Part shown: positions 1-7,092 of the stretch, piece after piece | How positions within the stretch are numbered: position 1 is the first letter of the stretch | Layout: the number at the start of each line of letters is the position of its first letter | Origin: Defluviitaleaceae bacterium | GTDB taxonomy: Bacteria > Bacillota > Clostridia > Lachnospirales > UBA5962 | Length of the DNA: 21,446 nucleotides | Assembly: GCA_009780765.1 (NCBI GenBank) | Contig: WQZK01000010.1 | Coordinates: forward strand, 1-21,446 | Reading direction: 5' to 3' | Notes under the pieces: generated by a model | What the model was told of the DNA's origin: nothing | Databases searched by the model: none | Seen by the model: the letters and a program-made list of their open reading frames with translations, nothing else | Translations under genes and position numbers: made by a program

Positions 1-109
1 AAAAATATGGAAATTCATTATTTAGGACTAAGTTATTTGTCTTGTTGCAAGTAGAAAGCAGTGTAAAAATAATCAGTAGGGACATACCAAGCATAAATGA
101 TCTTTTCAT
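1..109 (-). CDS. N-terminus of a lipoprotein (partial, cut by window edge)
   Basis: Thirty-six codons are visible, starting at the ATG at 109-107 and running off the left edge. The peptide begins MKRSFMLGMSLLIIFTLLST and then has Cys21: a positively charged start, a hydrophobic stretch and a lipobox ending L-S-T-C, followed by polar NKTNN. Threonine just before the cysteine is atypical for E. coli but tolerated by the looser spirochaetal lipobox. A GGAG ribosome site sits 7 bases before the ATG, which supports this start. Function is unknown because only the export signal is present. It probably lies on the surface or periplasmic face of a membrane. It follows the methyltransferase gene on the same strand with a gap of about 94 bases. 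Confidence 0.7.
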   Translation of the reverse strand, partial: MKRSFMLGMSLLIIFTLLSTCNKTNNLVLNNEFPYF

Positions 110-203
110 ATCCATTCTCCATAAGAATCAAATTCATAATAATTATATACCAATTCTGTTTAGAGTTGTAGAAAAAGAATATCATATTTGCTCTATATTT
201 GCC

Positions 204-977
204 TTATATTTTTTTTCCAATATAAAAAACATATCCATAGTATTTTTTATATTCATTATACATTCGTGCTTCATAACGTTCATCTGCAATAAGTTTTTCA
301 ACAGCTTTATTGCCAGGATATTTATTTAAAAAAACATCTTGAAAAGAAGCGTGTGACTTATAAAAATTATCTGTCCAGCAATATTCAGGAATAATAAAGG
401 ATGCCATAGGAATATATCCGGCTTTTTGTATTTTGGATATACAGTTTGAAATTGTATCTATTTCTGGATAAGCATTCATCCAAAAATCGGTAATTTCTGA
501 GGGTCGATTTTCGGTAAACCATGATGCTTCACTAACGGCAATATATCCATCCTGTTTTATATATTTATTCCATTCATTTAAGCCGCGTTCAAAACCAATG
601 TTATAAATTGCGCCTTCTGAAAAAATCATGTCTAATTCTTCTTTTTTGAAAGAAAGATTATCCATAGAACCAACAACACCTTTAATTCTATTTTGTAGAT
701 TATTTTTTATCATGTTATCATTGAATTTTTCAATCATAATGGGGGCAATATCTATGCCGATAATATTTGCAGTTGTCTGTTGCGCCAATACAATTGTTTG
801 TCCGCCTGTTCCACAACCAATATCTGCAATTTGTGATAATCCATTAAGGTTATCAATAAAACTCAATGCTTTTATTGATGTTTCAGGACTTCCTGGACCT
901 TGTCTTTCAAAATTTGAATAATATTCACATATTAAATCTATATCAAAATCATGTGCTGGTTTGTTCTCTTGATCCAT
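204..977 (-). CDS. Class I SAM-dependent methyltransferase
   Basis: A cytosolic 257-residue methyltransferase with a Rossmann fold. SAM-binding motif I is ADIGCGTGGQ at residues 51-60, followed by the acidic loop GIDIAP near 74-79. Residues 110-125 (ELDMIFSEGAIYNIGF) fit motifs II and III of small-molecule methyltransferases related to UbiE and methyltransferase type 11. The substrate cannot be read from sequence. The start is well supported: AAGAGGA lies directly upstream and a strong promoter (TTGACA, 17 bases, TATCTT) lies at 994-1022, so the gene is probably transcribed on its own. The 149-base gap separating it from the upstream VOC gene holds only gene debris and this promoter. Confidence 0.85.
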   Translation of the reverse strand: MDQENKPAHDFDIDLICEYYSNFERQGPGSPETSIKALSFIDNLNGLSQIADIGCGTGGQTIVLAQQTTANIIGIDIAPIMIEKFNDNMIKNNLQNRIKGVVGSMDNLSFKKEELDMIFSEGAIYNIGFERGLNEWNKYIKQDGYIAVSEASWFTENRPSEITDFWMNAYPEIDTISNCISKIQKAGYIPMASFIIPEYCWTDNFYKSHASFQDVFLNKYPGNKAVEKLIADERYEARMYNEYKKYYGYVFYIGKKI

Positions 978-993
978 TTTGTTCCTCTTAAAA

Positions 994-1022
994 AAGATAG
1001 CCTGCCTTTAATATTCTGTCAA
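994..1022 (-). promoter_or_regulatory. Sigma-70-type promoter for the methyltransferase
   Basis: On the minus strand the -35 box TTGACA (1022-1017) is a perfect consensus match, the spacer is 17 bases and the -10 box is TATCTT (999-994). The start codon at 977 follows after AAGAGGA. Seen directly; activity is inferred. Confidence 0.6.
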
Positions 1023-1126
1023 TCAACAGCGATGTGTTTACCCTTTTTCTTTGTGCTTCTTATAAATTATTTCCAACACTTTTTTGAACAATCTGCATTA
1101 TAATAATCTTTTACTTTCATGGCTCT

Positions 1127-1498
1127 CTATTTGCCATACATAGCGATCTCAATCAGGTTCCCATCCAGATCCGCAATCGAAAAACATTCATAACGATATG
1201 GATTTTCATGCACGAGCGTAATTTCCCCAATAATTTTTGCACCAAGTTTCTTTGCTTTTTTATATTCCGCTTCTAAGTCGTCTACACTATAATTAAAAAC
1301 CGCATTATTGCCATACCTTACATTATCCGTGACGAAATCTGCTCGTATCAATGCTATACACGATTTATCACCCCAATCTGCCCAGCGCAATTTTCCATCA
1401 TGCACTTCGGTGTTGACTGGTGGCATTTCAAGAAGTTGTGTATAAAATTCGATAGACTTTTCAATCTCTTTGACTAGAAAGTAAACAAGACCTTTCAT
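1127..1498 (-). CDS. VOC (glyoxalase/bleomycin-resistance-like) family protein
   Basis: A 123-residue single-domain protein of the vicinal oxygen chelate superfamily. It shows the usual pattern: an N-terminal strand LVYFLVKEIEKSIEFYTQLL (residues 4-23), the helix with FYTQLL, a middle strand FNYSVDDLEAEY, and the C-terminal signature SIADLDGNLIEIAMYGK, where D-x-D/G-N-x-I-E is typical of the last strand and its metal-ligand glutamate. Members include lyases, dioxygenases and drug-binding resistance proteins, and the substrate cannot be told here. It would work as a dimer in the cytoplasm. The start is supported by AAAGAGG about 7 bases upstream. The next upstream gene (CDF transporter) ends 67 bases away, so co-transcription is possible. 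Confidence 0.85.
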   Translation of the reverse strand: MKGLVYFLVKEIEKSIEFYTQLLEMPPVNTEVHDGKLRWADWGDKSCIALIRADFVTDNVRYGNNAVFNYSVDDLEAEYKKAKKLGAKIIGEITLVHENPYRYECFSIADLDGNLIEIAMYGK

Positions 1499-1565
1499 TT
1501 ATTTACCTCTTTAAAATTTACTCATATGAATTTTATTGATATTTCCCGCTACTCTCGCTCGTTGG

Positions 1566-2495
1566 TCAGTAAAGCTCTGCCCACTTCATGTCGCCTGTGA
1601 AAGTAACATTTATCCATTTCTCATATGGAATACAAATAAGTTTTTCAGTGAGTTCCTTTCTTAAACGATCTTGCATTTCAATAGAATCCATTTTTGATTT
1701 CTTTTTGACAATATAACCTATTTCTATAATAAGTTTTCCGCCGACTTTTCCAAGTCTTAATATATGATTTGATAATTCGTATTTTTTATTAACTGCCTCT
1801 AAAATTTTGTTAATAGATTTAACTATTTCTTCAGAAGGTTTAGCCATTAAAAGTTCACGCACACACCCTTTTATGGCAAAAATGGCAGTTCTGCCAAAAA
1901 TTATTGTAATAATTATAGTCAATGCTGGATCAGTATAGTAACTGTATTCTGCAAATTCTGTTTTTTCCATAACCCAGGAAATAGCAAACCCAATAAGAAT
2001 CCCAATGCTGAGCAAGCAACCAAATTTCCATTGATCCAGCTCGAGTTGACCAATAGAGGTTAAATTGTTTTTTGTAATTATTTTCAAATATACGTATACG
2101 CCTATACTAAATATTGCGGTTAAAAGCCCGTACAACATACCATAAGTTGTATTAACAATATGACCGCCTTCCAATATAACTTGAACAGAGGATGTTATTG
2201 TTGTGATACAAATATACAGTATAATAAAATATTGGGTGATAGCTATGAAAGGCTCGAAAGTTTCTTTACCATAAGGATAATTTAAGCTATCTCGCTTATT
2301 GATAAATTTCAATGAAAAAATGGAAAGATATGTTAGTGCTACACCTGCCAAATTAAATATACCATCAAAAATAATAACCTGAGATTTTGTTAAAAATCCT
2401 ACAGTCAATGCTATAAGCGTGTATATAATTGTGAAAATAACAGATCTTTTTAGAACTTTTTTATTAATTATTTCAAAATTGCTTTTGGGAACCAT
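1566..2495 (-). CDS. Cation diffusion facilitator (CDF) family metal transporter
   Basis: A 309-residue inner-membrane protein with about six hydrophobic helices in the first 210 residues and a short soluble domain at the C-terminus. The CDF pattern is visible: helix II carries the metal-site motif variant FDGIFNLAG (normally DSxxD), then the loop NYPYGKETFEPF (compare YPYGKxRxEP of CDF proteins), and helix V region YYTDPALTIII (compare HxxxDP). CDF proteins expel Zn, Co, Cd, Fe or Mn in exchange for protons. Replacement of the usual Asp-Ser by Asp-Gly and of the histidine in helix V means the metal should not be guessed. AAGGA precedes the ATG. An inverted repeat and a TATAAT box lie in the short gap upstream. 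Confidence 0.82.
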   Translation of the reverse strand: MVPKSNFEIINKKVLKRSVIFTIIYTLIALTVGFLTKSQVIIFDGIFNLAGVALTYLSIFSLKFINKRDSLNYPYGKETFEPFIAITQYFIILYICITTITSSVQVILEGGHIVNTTYGMLYGLLTAIFSIGVYVYLKIITKNNLTSIGQLELDQWKFGCLLSIGILIGFAISWVMEKTEFAEYSYYTDPALTIIITIIFGRTAIFAIKGCVRELLMAKPSEEIVKSINKILEAVNKKYELSNHILRLGKVGGKLIIEIGYIVKKKSKMDSIEMQDRLRKELTEKLICIPYEKWINVTFTGDMKWAELY

Positions 2496-2524
2496 GTAAA
2501 ATTCCTTTCTGTATTTCTACATTA

Positions 2525-2575
2525 TAATATAATCAACAGATGCAAGCGCTAATAGTTTGGAGGTTGATTATATTA
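2525..2575. repeat. Perfect 13-bp inverted repeat between DUF4234 and CDF genes
   Basis: TAATATAATCAAC at 2525-2537 is exactly complementary to GTTGATTATATTA at 2563-2575, separated by 25 bases that themselves contain the palindrome AGCGCT. On the minus strand it starts just after the stop codon of the DUF4234 gene, and its far arm overlaps a TATAAT box (2526-2521) 26 bases before the CDF start. It has no run of T after the stem, so it is not a standard intrinsic terminator. It could be an operator, an attenuator stem or an mRNA-processing hairpin. Confidence 0.7.
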
Positions 2576-2580
2576 ACCCT

Positions 2581-2988
2581 CTATAATAAATTATTTAACT
2601 CATTATAGGTGCGGTTTACAGCATTTTGCAAATATAACATTTTGCAGAAAACAACCAGGTACATAATACCAATGGTAAGCCAACCCAAAAGGAAAATAGT
2701 TAATATGTAAGTTGAAACCTGAAGACCATCAGGTTTGTTGTTTCTTCTAAGATATTCATTACAGCGATTTATCCACATACAATACCAAACAATACCGTAA
2801 ATACCGAGTGTGACAAAAGACAATAGAATAAATAGAAGTAATCCTGTTGTTTTCTTATTATCCTCTTTGCAGGCAATGTTTGTTTCCCTGGCGAATGCAT
2901 AAATCAAATACCAAGTATAAAAACCCAAAGTAATAATTGACAACAGTAATGTCAGCCAAAAACCTCTATTCGATACCAGTTTACTCAT
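2581..2988 (-). CDS. DUF4234-type small integral membrane protein
   Basis: A 135-residue protein with four hydrophobic helices. The opening NRGFWLTLLLSIITLGFYTWYLIYAFARETN and the repeated LGIYGIVWY followed by a basic stretch are typical of DUF4234: a helix ending in a glycine-aromatic pattern (LGFYTWY, LGIYGIVWY), then an amphipathic segment with NRxNEYLRRN. The function of the family is not known. A good ribosome site AAAGGAG precedes the ATG. It lies directly upstream of the CDF gene, with the inverted repeat between them, so the two may be co-transcribed or separately controlled. Confidence 0.8.
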   Translation of the reverse strand: MSKLVSNRGFWLTLLLSIITLGFYTWYLIYAFARETNIACKEDNKKTTGLLLFILLSFVTLGIYGIVWYCMWINRCNEYLRRNNKPDGLQVSTYILTIFLLGWLTIGIMYLVVFCKMLYLQNAVNRTYNELNNLL

Positions 2989-3133
2989 AAAAATACTCCT
3001 TTATTAATTTTTGATCATTCATTTTTTATTGGAATCCAACTAATTTCATTTATATTTTTGCATCCACATCCATCAACTTCTTTAATGCTTATATTTGTGT
3101 CTACCAGAAGAGGCTGGACGCAATTTCTTTTTA

Positions 3134-4666
3134 TTACTTACTCGTGTCCACAAGCAGTTGGTGCGAAGAGCCTTTTACCAAATAGGTGATCTCGTTGACC
3201 TCTCCTATGGCTTCCAGTATCTGCTTGCTTCCCTGGCCCTGTTCTTTCATAGCGTTTAGAATGTTGTTCTCCTGTCCTGCAACGGTTTTTACTGCGCTAC
3301 CTATCGCCTCGAATTTGTTCTGTACGTTATCTGTCGAGTGAGTTATTTTGTCGATGGAACCTTTAATTTTTTTCAACACCCCGCTGATGGTCTTTGACTG
3401 ATTACTGGAAGACTCAGCAAGCTTGCGTATTTCATCTGCCACTACTGCAAAGCCCCTGCCTACCTCGCCGGCATGGGCTGCCTCGATTGCTGCATTCATC
3501 GAAAGCAGGTTGGTCTGACTGGCAATGCTCTGCATAACTGAATTTATTTCCAGGAGGGACTCTGATTCTCGCGAAATCTCCTGAATATCGTAAACAACTC
3601 CGCTAAGACCAGTACGCCCCATTTCAGAAGCTTCTTCCAATTCCTTCATGTTGTTGGTGTTTTTGGCAAGAGTATCGGTAACTGATTGTATGTTGCTGAT
3701 CATTTCCTCTGTAGCTGTTGAGGATTGGGAAACAGCAGCGGATTGACGTTCTACATAGCTGTTTAGCTGCTCCACCATGTCATGTATTTTTTGTTGAAGG
3801 AGTTCCATCTCTTGTCGTTTGCGTTCTTCGCTCAAGTCTCGACTATAACAGATAACAAAATCCTGATCCCCAACCGTTATGTGCCGCGCAATCTCTTCAA
3901 CGGGAACAGGCGTTCCGTCCCGACGTTGGTAAAACCATGGATAACGGGCGCTGCCTTCGTTATAGGCCTTTTTTATCATATCACATGACTTTTGAAACGA
4001 AGGTGAACCGTCCGGCTGAAATTTTGGCAAAAAGTCTTCAAATTTGTCTATGAATATTTGCCTGTCAGGTATATCAAACAGTTTTTCCACTTCATGGTTG
4101 ACCTCAAGGGTATTGCCGTCTTTATCAAAAATACCATAGACCATAGGAATGGAATCCAGTATGGCTTGCATTTTTTCATTAGCAAGCTTTTCAATTTCCA
4201 GAAGTTTGTAATGTTCACGCAGGTCGCGGCTATAACAGATAACAAAATCCTGGTGCCCAATTTTTACGCGCCGTGCGATCTCCTCAACAGGAATAGGCGT
4301 CCCGTCCCGGCGCTGGTAAAGCCACTCATAACGGGCGCTGCCTTCTACATAAGCCTTTTTTATCATATCGCATGACTTCTGAAACGAAGGTGAGCCGTCC
4401 GGCTGAAATTTTGGCAAAAAGTCTTCAAAATTGTCTATGTATATTTGTTTGTCTGGTATGTCGAACAGTTCTTCCACTTCCCGGTTGACATCAATGGTAT
4501 TGCCATCTTTATCAAAAATACCGCAAACCATAGGTACAGCATCAATTACAGCCTGCGCTTTCTGTTTGGCAAGCAATTCGGATTTTCCGCTCTTATTTAA
4601 AAGAAAAACAATAAAGGAAACAGCAAGTGCCAGCAAAATGGCTAAAACTATGATGATGACAACCAT
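3134..4666 (-). CDS. Methyl-accepting chemotaxis protein with tandem PAS domains, shortened signalling domain
   Basis: A 510-residue MCP anchored by one N-terminal helix (residues 2-24) with no periplasmic sensor and no HAMP domain. Two PAS domains follow (about 38-150 and 167-279) that are roughly 81% identical to each other over 113 residues, so sensing is cytoplasmic or near the membrane. PAS domains often bind haem, flavin or small ligands; no ligand can be assigned. After a coiled coil comes the conserved hairpin tip ASQTNLLSMNAAIEAAHAGE (382-401) that contacts CheA and CheW. Compared with the other two MCPs here, the protein stops about 60 residues early: after NEIT it reads YLVKGSSHQLLVDTSK and a double stop, so part of the returning methylation helix and the shared ending EVSRFKVD are missing. 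GAGGT precedes the ATG. Expression and function of the shortened form are uncertain. Confidence 0.92.
   Translation of the reverse strand: MVVIIIVLAILLALAVSFIVFLLNKSGKSELLAKQKAQAVIDAVPMVCGIFDKDGNTIDVNREVEELFDIPDKQIYIDNFEDFLPKFQPDGSPSFQKSCDMIKKAYVEGSARYEWLYQRRDGTPIPVEEIARRVKIGHQDFVICYSRDLREHYKLLEIEKLANEKMQAILDSIPMVYGIFDKDGNTLEVNHEVEKLFDIPDRQIFIDKFEDFLPKFQPDGSPSFQKSCDMIKKAYNEGSARYPWFYQRRDGTPVPVEEIARHITVGDQDFVICYSRDLSEERKRQEMELLQQKIHDMVEQLNSYVERQSAAVSQSSTATEEMISNIQSVTDTLAKNTNNMKELEEASEMGRTGLSGVVYDIQEISRESESLLEINSVMQSIASQTNLLSMNAAIEAAHAGEVGRGFAVVADEIRKLAESSSNQSKTISGVLKKIKGSIDKITHSTDNVQNKFEAIGSAVKTVAGQENNILNAMKEQGQGSKQILEAIGEVNEITYLVKGSSHQLLVDTSK
3827..4567 (-). repeat. Tandem duplication of a PAS-domain coding unit (period 387 bp)
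   Basis: Within the MCP gene two copies of a PAS unit lie head to tail, at about 4567-4214 and 4180-3827, with corresponding bases 387 apart (129 codons). Long stretches are nearly identical at base level, for example around 3984-4050 against 4371-4437. By eye 91 of 113 aligned residues match, with most changes conservative. This points to a fairly recent in-frame duplication kept under selection. Confidence 0.9.
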
Positions 4667-4737
4667 GAAATTACCTCATTTTTGTTATTATGATTTAAAA
4701 ATGTTATAATATCCTTGCAAAAATGTAAATATTTAAA

Positions 4738-4768
4738 TTATGCGAAGGATGAGCGCACACTATTTTTT
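4738..4768 (-). repeat. Gene-end motif, copy 1 (attC-like left half)
   Basis: On the minus strand the hydrolase fragment ends in AAAAAATAGTGTGCGC and is followed by CTTCGCATAA. The same layout (A-run, stop, GTRTRCGC-like, CTTCGCA) is found at 11308-11337 and 15396-15433 behind unrelated genes. In the plus direction it reads TTATGCGAAG, the complement of the GTTATGCGA boxes seen elsewhere in the window. This copy has no visible partner box. Confidence 0.5.
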
Positions 4769-5277
4769 GTTTATTTCCCTGTTTATATTAAACATGATAT
4801 CAAAACAGCTGCGAATTGCTTTATATTCAGCAATACCAAGATTAATAATAATATGTAAATTTGAATTGGGTTCATAATATAACTGCGCTGAGAAAAACCC
4901 AGAATGACCATAAAAATTGGGTAAATTTCTTATTAAATAAAATGATAATTCCTTAAAATTTATTGTCATTTGCCCTAATCCATAATACATTCCATGTCTT
5001 AATTTATTTATAGGGTTTTGCATTACATTCAATGATTCATTATTTATTAATTTTCCTTTATAAGAATGAAAATCAATACAGCGGTAAACATTTTTCCAAT
5101 GCTGGCAATATGATAAGGTTTTTCAGTTTCATAAGGGATATATTTATAATCTATATTTAATTTTTCAGAATAAACACAGGCTTGAATATTTGCCCAAGAA
5201 CTATATTTTTTTGATACTTTATCAAAAAGGGTATTAAATCTATTTTTCATTTTTGTTGTTTTTTCTGAATTAATCAT
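4760..5277 (-). pseudogene. Serine beta-lactamase-like hydrolase, internal deletion and frameshift
   Basis: Two reading frames together give the ends of one protein of the class C beta-lactamase/penicillin-binding family (Pfam Beta-lactamase). The N-terminal frame, from the ATG at 5277 with an AGGAG site, carries the active-site Ser-x-x-Lys as HIASIGKMFTA (Ser59, Lys62) and stops at 5047. The C-terminal frame, open from about 5060 to 4760, contains YYGLGQM, then GHSGFFSAQLYY (the HSG motif equivalent to KTG) and a final strand HIIINLG. The Tyr-x-Asn region and most of the helical domain are absent: about 166 residues remain of the usual 330-380. The join falls near 5050, where ILIKEN/GKLINNESLNVMQNP overlap in two frames. 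It is almost certainly inactive. Its 3' end runs into a gene-end motif shared with other genes. Confidence 0.8.
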
Positions 5278-5303
5278 ATTGTCTCCTGTTAACTAAGGTG
5301 TCC

Positions 5304-5323
5304 AAGACCAGTACTGTTGTCTT
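5304..5323. repeat. Short palindrome downstream of the ADP-ribosylglycohydrolase
   Basis: AAGACCAGT (5304-5312) pairs with ACTGTTGTCTT (5313-5323) apart from two extra T residues, with CAGTACTG at the centre. It lies in the 110-base gap between the hydrolase pseudogene and the ADP-ribosylglycohydrolase. No T-run follows on either strand, so a terminator call is not justified. Confidence 0.4.
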
Positions 5324-5387
5324 GTCCAATAATTCCATCTTTTCTGCGGAAGAAAACTGATTGTTCTTCTGATATAGATTCTATAAT

Positions 5388-6329
5388 TTATTTTATTTTT
5401 TTGCTTAATCTTTCTGCCAGATTTTCTATATCTTTTTTTCTTTTTATTTTATTTATCCAATCTTCAGGGATATTGTTATATCCGTAATATAGACCTGCAA
5501 TAGCTCCTATTACACATCCTGTTGTATCTGTATCACTACCTAAATTTACGGCTTTTAAAACAGCTTCCTTGTAATTGTTAGTTGTCAATAAACACCAGAT
5601 ACTTGCCTCAAGTGTCTCTATTACATATCCACCGCTTTCTATTTGATCTTCAGATAATTCATAAATATTGTATTTCAATAACCTGTCAAAAAATCCTATC
5701 TCCACTTGATCAATTGAGAGTTCCTTTAAAAATTCTGATATTGTTATTTTTAAATTGTCATATATTTTAAATAAGTTCTTTTCGGTTAATATAGAAATCA
5801 TAAATTCAAGATAATAAAAACAAGAAATAATTGATCGAATATGGCCATGTGTTATTGAAGAAACTTTTTTAATAATACTATAACGTTCAGAGATAGGCAT
5901 TTTATAAATATAAAATACTAAAGGAGAAATTCTCATTAAAGAACCATTTCCATTATCATCTTCATTTATTCCGCCTGCTAATTCCGGACGAATATTATTT
6001 TTTAGATTATTAATTGCTTTGTTTGTAGCAATTCCAATATCAAAAACTCTATTGGCAGCTGTCCAATAAGCTTCTTGTTTCCATTTTAAGAAATTTTCAC
6101 TTATTAAAGACAGATCAAAATCATGTGTTAAGGCTTCTGCCAGACAAAATGTTAAAGAGCTATCATCTGAAAAAGTCCCGGGCGGCTGGTTATATGTTCC
6201 ATATCCTGTCATATCTTTTACAGGATGGTTCTTTAAATATTCCCTGCTTTTGAATTCTACAGGAACACCAATGGCATCTCCTGTTGATGTGCCAAAAAGA
6301 ACGCTTTTTATCAAAAATGAAGTATCCAT
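5388..6329 (-). CDS. ADP-ribosylglycohydrolase family protein
   Basis: A 313-residue all-helical hydrolase of the DraG/ARH family (Pfam ADP_ribosyl_GH), expected to remove ADP-ribose from proteins, DNA or small molecules with a binuclear Mg2+ site. All key motifs are present in order: GDAIGVPVEF (17-26), FSDDSSL (53-59) giving two metal aspartates, a central NGNGSLMRI and SITHGH, and the C-terminal GSDTDTTGCVIGAIAGLYYG (264-283) giving the other metal ligands. Length is normal, so the gene looks intact although it sits between two pseudogenes. There is no Shine-Dalgarno sequence. The -10 box lies six bases before the ATG, predicting a leaderless mRNA. The substrate is unknown. No partner ADP-ribosyltransferase or macrodomain is visible here. 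Confidence 0.93.
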   Translation of the reverse strand: MDTSFLIKSVLFGTSTGDAIGVPVEFKSREYLKNHPVKDMTGYGTYNQPPGTFSDDSSLTFCLAEALTHDFDLSLISENFLKWKQEAYWTAANRVFDIGIATNKAINNLKNNIRPELAGGINEDDNGNGSLMRISPLVFYIYKMPISERYSIIKKVSSITHGHIRSIISCFYYLEFMISILTEKNLFKIYDNLKITISEFLKELSIDQVEIGFFDRLLKYNIYELSEDQIESGGYVIETLEASIWCLLTTNNYKEAVLKAVNLGSDTDTTGCVIGAIAGLYYGYNNIPEDWINKIKRKKDIENLAERLSKKIK

Positions 6330-6335
6330 TTTTTT

Positions 6336-6364
6336 AGTATATTATTGTTTTTGTATTTTATCAA
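6336..6364 (-). promoter_or_regulatory. Promoter of the ADP-ribosylglycohydrolase (leaderless)
   Basis: TTGATA (6364-6359), 17-base spacer, TATACT (6341-6336). Six bases separate the -10 box from the A of the ATG at 6329, so the usual start point for transcription falls on the start codon itself. Confidence 0.65.
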
Positions 6365-6390
6365 TGCTCACTTGTTTTTTTGCCAAAAAT

Positions 6391-6451
6391 GTCGCATAAC
6401 GTTACAATTATATATGCCTTTGCCGTGCGGTATGTTGTCAACTACATCGCC
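6391..6451 (-). repeat. attC-like inverted repeat A
   Basis: A 61-base, GC-richer element in an AT-rich gap. On the minus strand it ends in AACGTTATGCGAC (right box GTTATGC at 6400-6394). The opposite arm, GGCGATGTAGTTGACAACAT (6451-6432), matches the complement of the right arm in GTT-ACAA with one extra G, resembling the unpaired base typical of integron attC left arms. GC-rich bases fill the centre. The 16-base string ACGTTATGCGACATTT recurs exactly at 19492-19477. It could be a degenerate attC site or another dispersed repeat. Confidence 0.4.
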
Positions 6452-6526
6452 TTCGTAAACAGGCTGTCTGCAAATGGTATTTTTTGCTCTTTGCTCATCT
6501 CTTATTCATCATTGTTTTTTGAATAT

Positions 6527-6864
6527 TTAAATTTCATATTTTAAAGAATTAAATAAACTACTTTCTGCCCATTTTTCAAAACCTAACTTGTTGTAATATT
6601 CTAATCCTTTTTCATTATATTGAAAAACATCTAAATATATGTCTTTTTTATTTTTTTTATAAAATTTTATTAAATAATTATTTTCAATATTTGCTCTAAC
6701 TTCATCTATAATAATATTCCAATTGAAATTTGTGATCCCATTCTCCTGTGATTTTTATATAATATTCTTCCTGGGTTAATTTCCAAAGATCATAACCAAA
6801 TTGTAAATCTTCGGTTGTAACTGAAACGAGTTCTATATCTTCTAACTTTATAATACATTTTCAT
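6527..6864 (-). pseudogene. GNAT acetyltransferase pseudogene
   Basis: The 763-base gap between the ADP-ribosylglycohydrolase and the first plus-strand MCP holds the ruins of a GNAT N-acetyltransferase. From about 6857 one frame reads IIKLEDIELVSVTTEDLQFG with WKLTQEEYYIKITGEW, an N-terminal half. The ATG (6864 or 6858) is in another frame, so a base was gained or lost near the start. After a further shift and loss near 6715, a second frame reads DIYLDVFQYNEKGLEYYNKL followed by GFEKW, the typical last strand and helix of GNAT enzymes. The acetyl-CoA motif Q/R-x-x-G-x-G is missing. The product cannot be functional. The remainder of the gap (about 6865-7022) is AT-rich with no gene I can support. 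Confidence 0.75.
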
Positions 6865-7022
6865 TTTAATTACAAAATATATTTTATTTCTTAATTATTG
6901 TCAGTAATTTACATATTCTCTATTTAATAATATGTCACATTCAATATTTGTAGAGAGTTGTCTCAAATTACAGATCTACCAAGAGGATTGGCTATTATCG
7001 CCTGTCAACTTTAGTTATTAAT

Positions 7023-7051
7023 TTGACTATCTCGTAAAATAGTAATAAAAT
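7023..7051 (+). promoter_or_regulatory. Promoter of the first plus-strand MCP
   Basis: TTGACT (7023-7028), 17 bases, TAAAAT (7046-7051). The leader would be about 35 bases. GTCAA at 7008-7012 and TTGAC at 7023-7027 form a small inverted repeat around the -35 box; whether it matters is unknown. Confidence 0.55.
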
Positions 7052-7092
7052 ATTGTTGGCTATAAAATATTTTACTGTATGAGGTTTTTATT

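Noticed and set aside
42..329. 95-codon plus-strand frame at the left edge
   Set aside because: It overlaps the lipoprotein start and the methyltransferase end on the other strand and consists of low-complexity I/F/N residues.
1067..1120. Small frame MKVKDYYNADCSKKCWK after the VOC stop, continuing in another frame as VLEIIYKKHKEKG
   Set aside because: It might be the start of a lost gene with a frameshift. It is too short and matches no family I know, so I do not call it.
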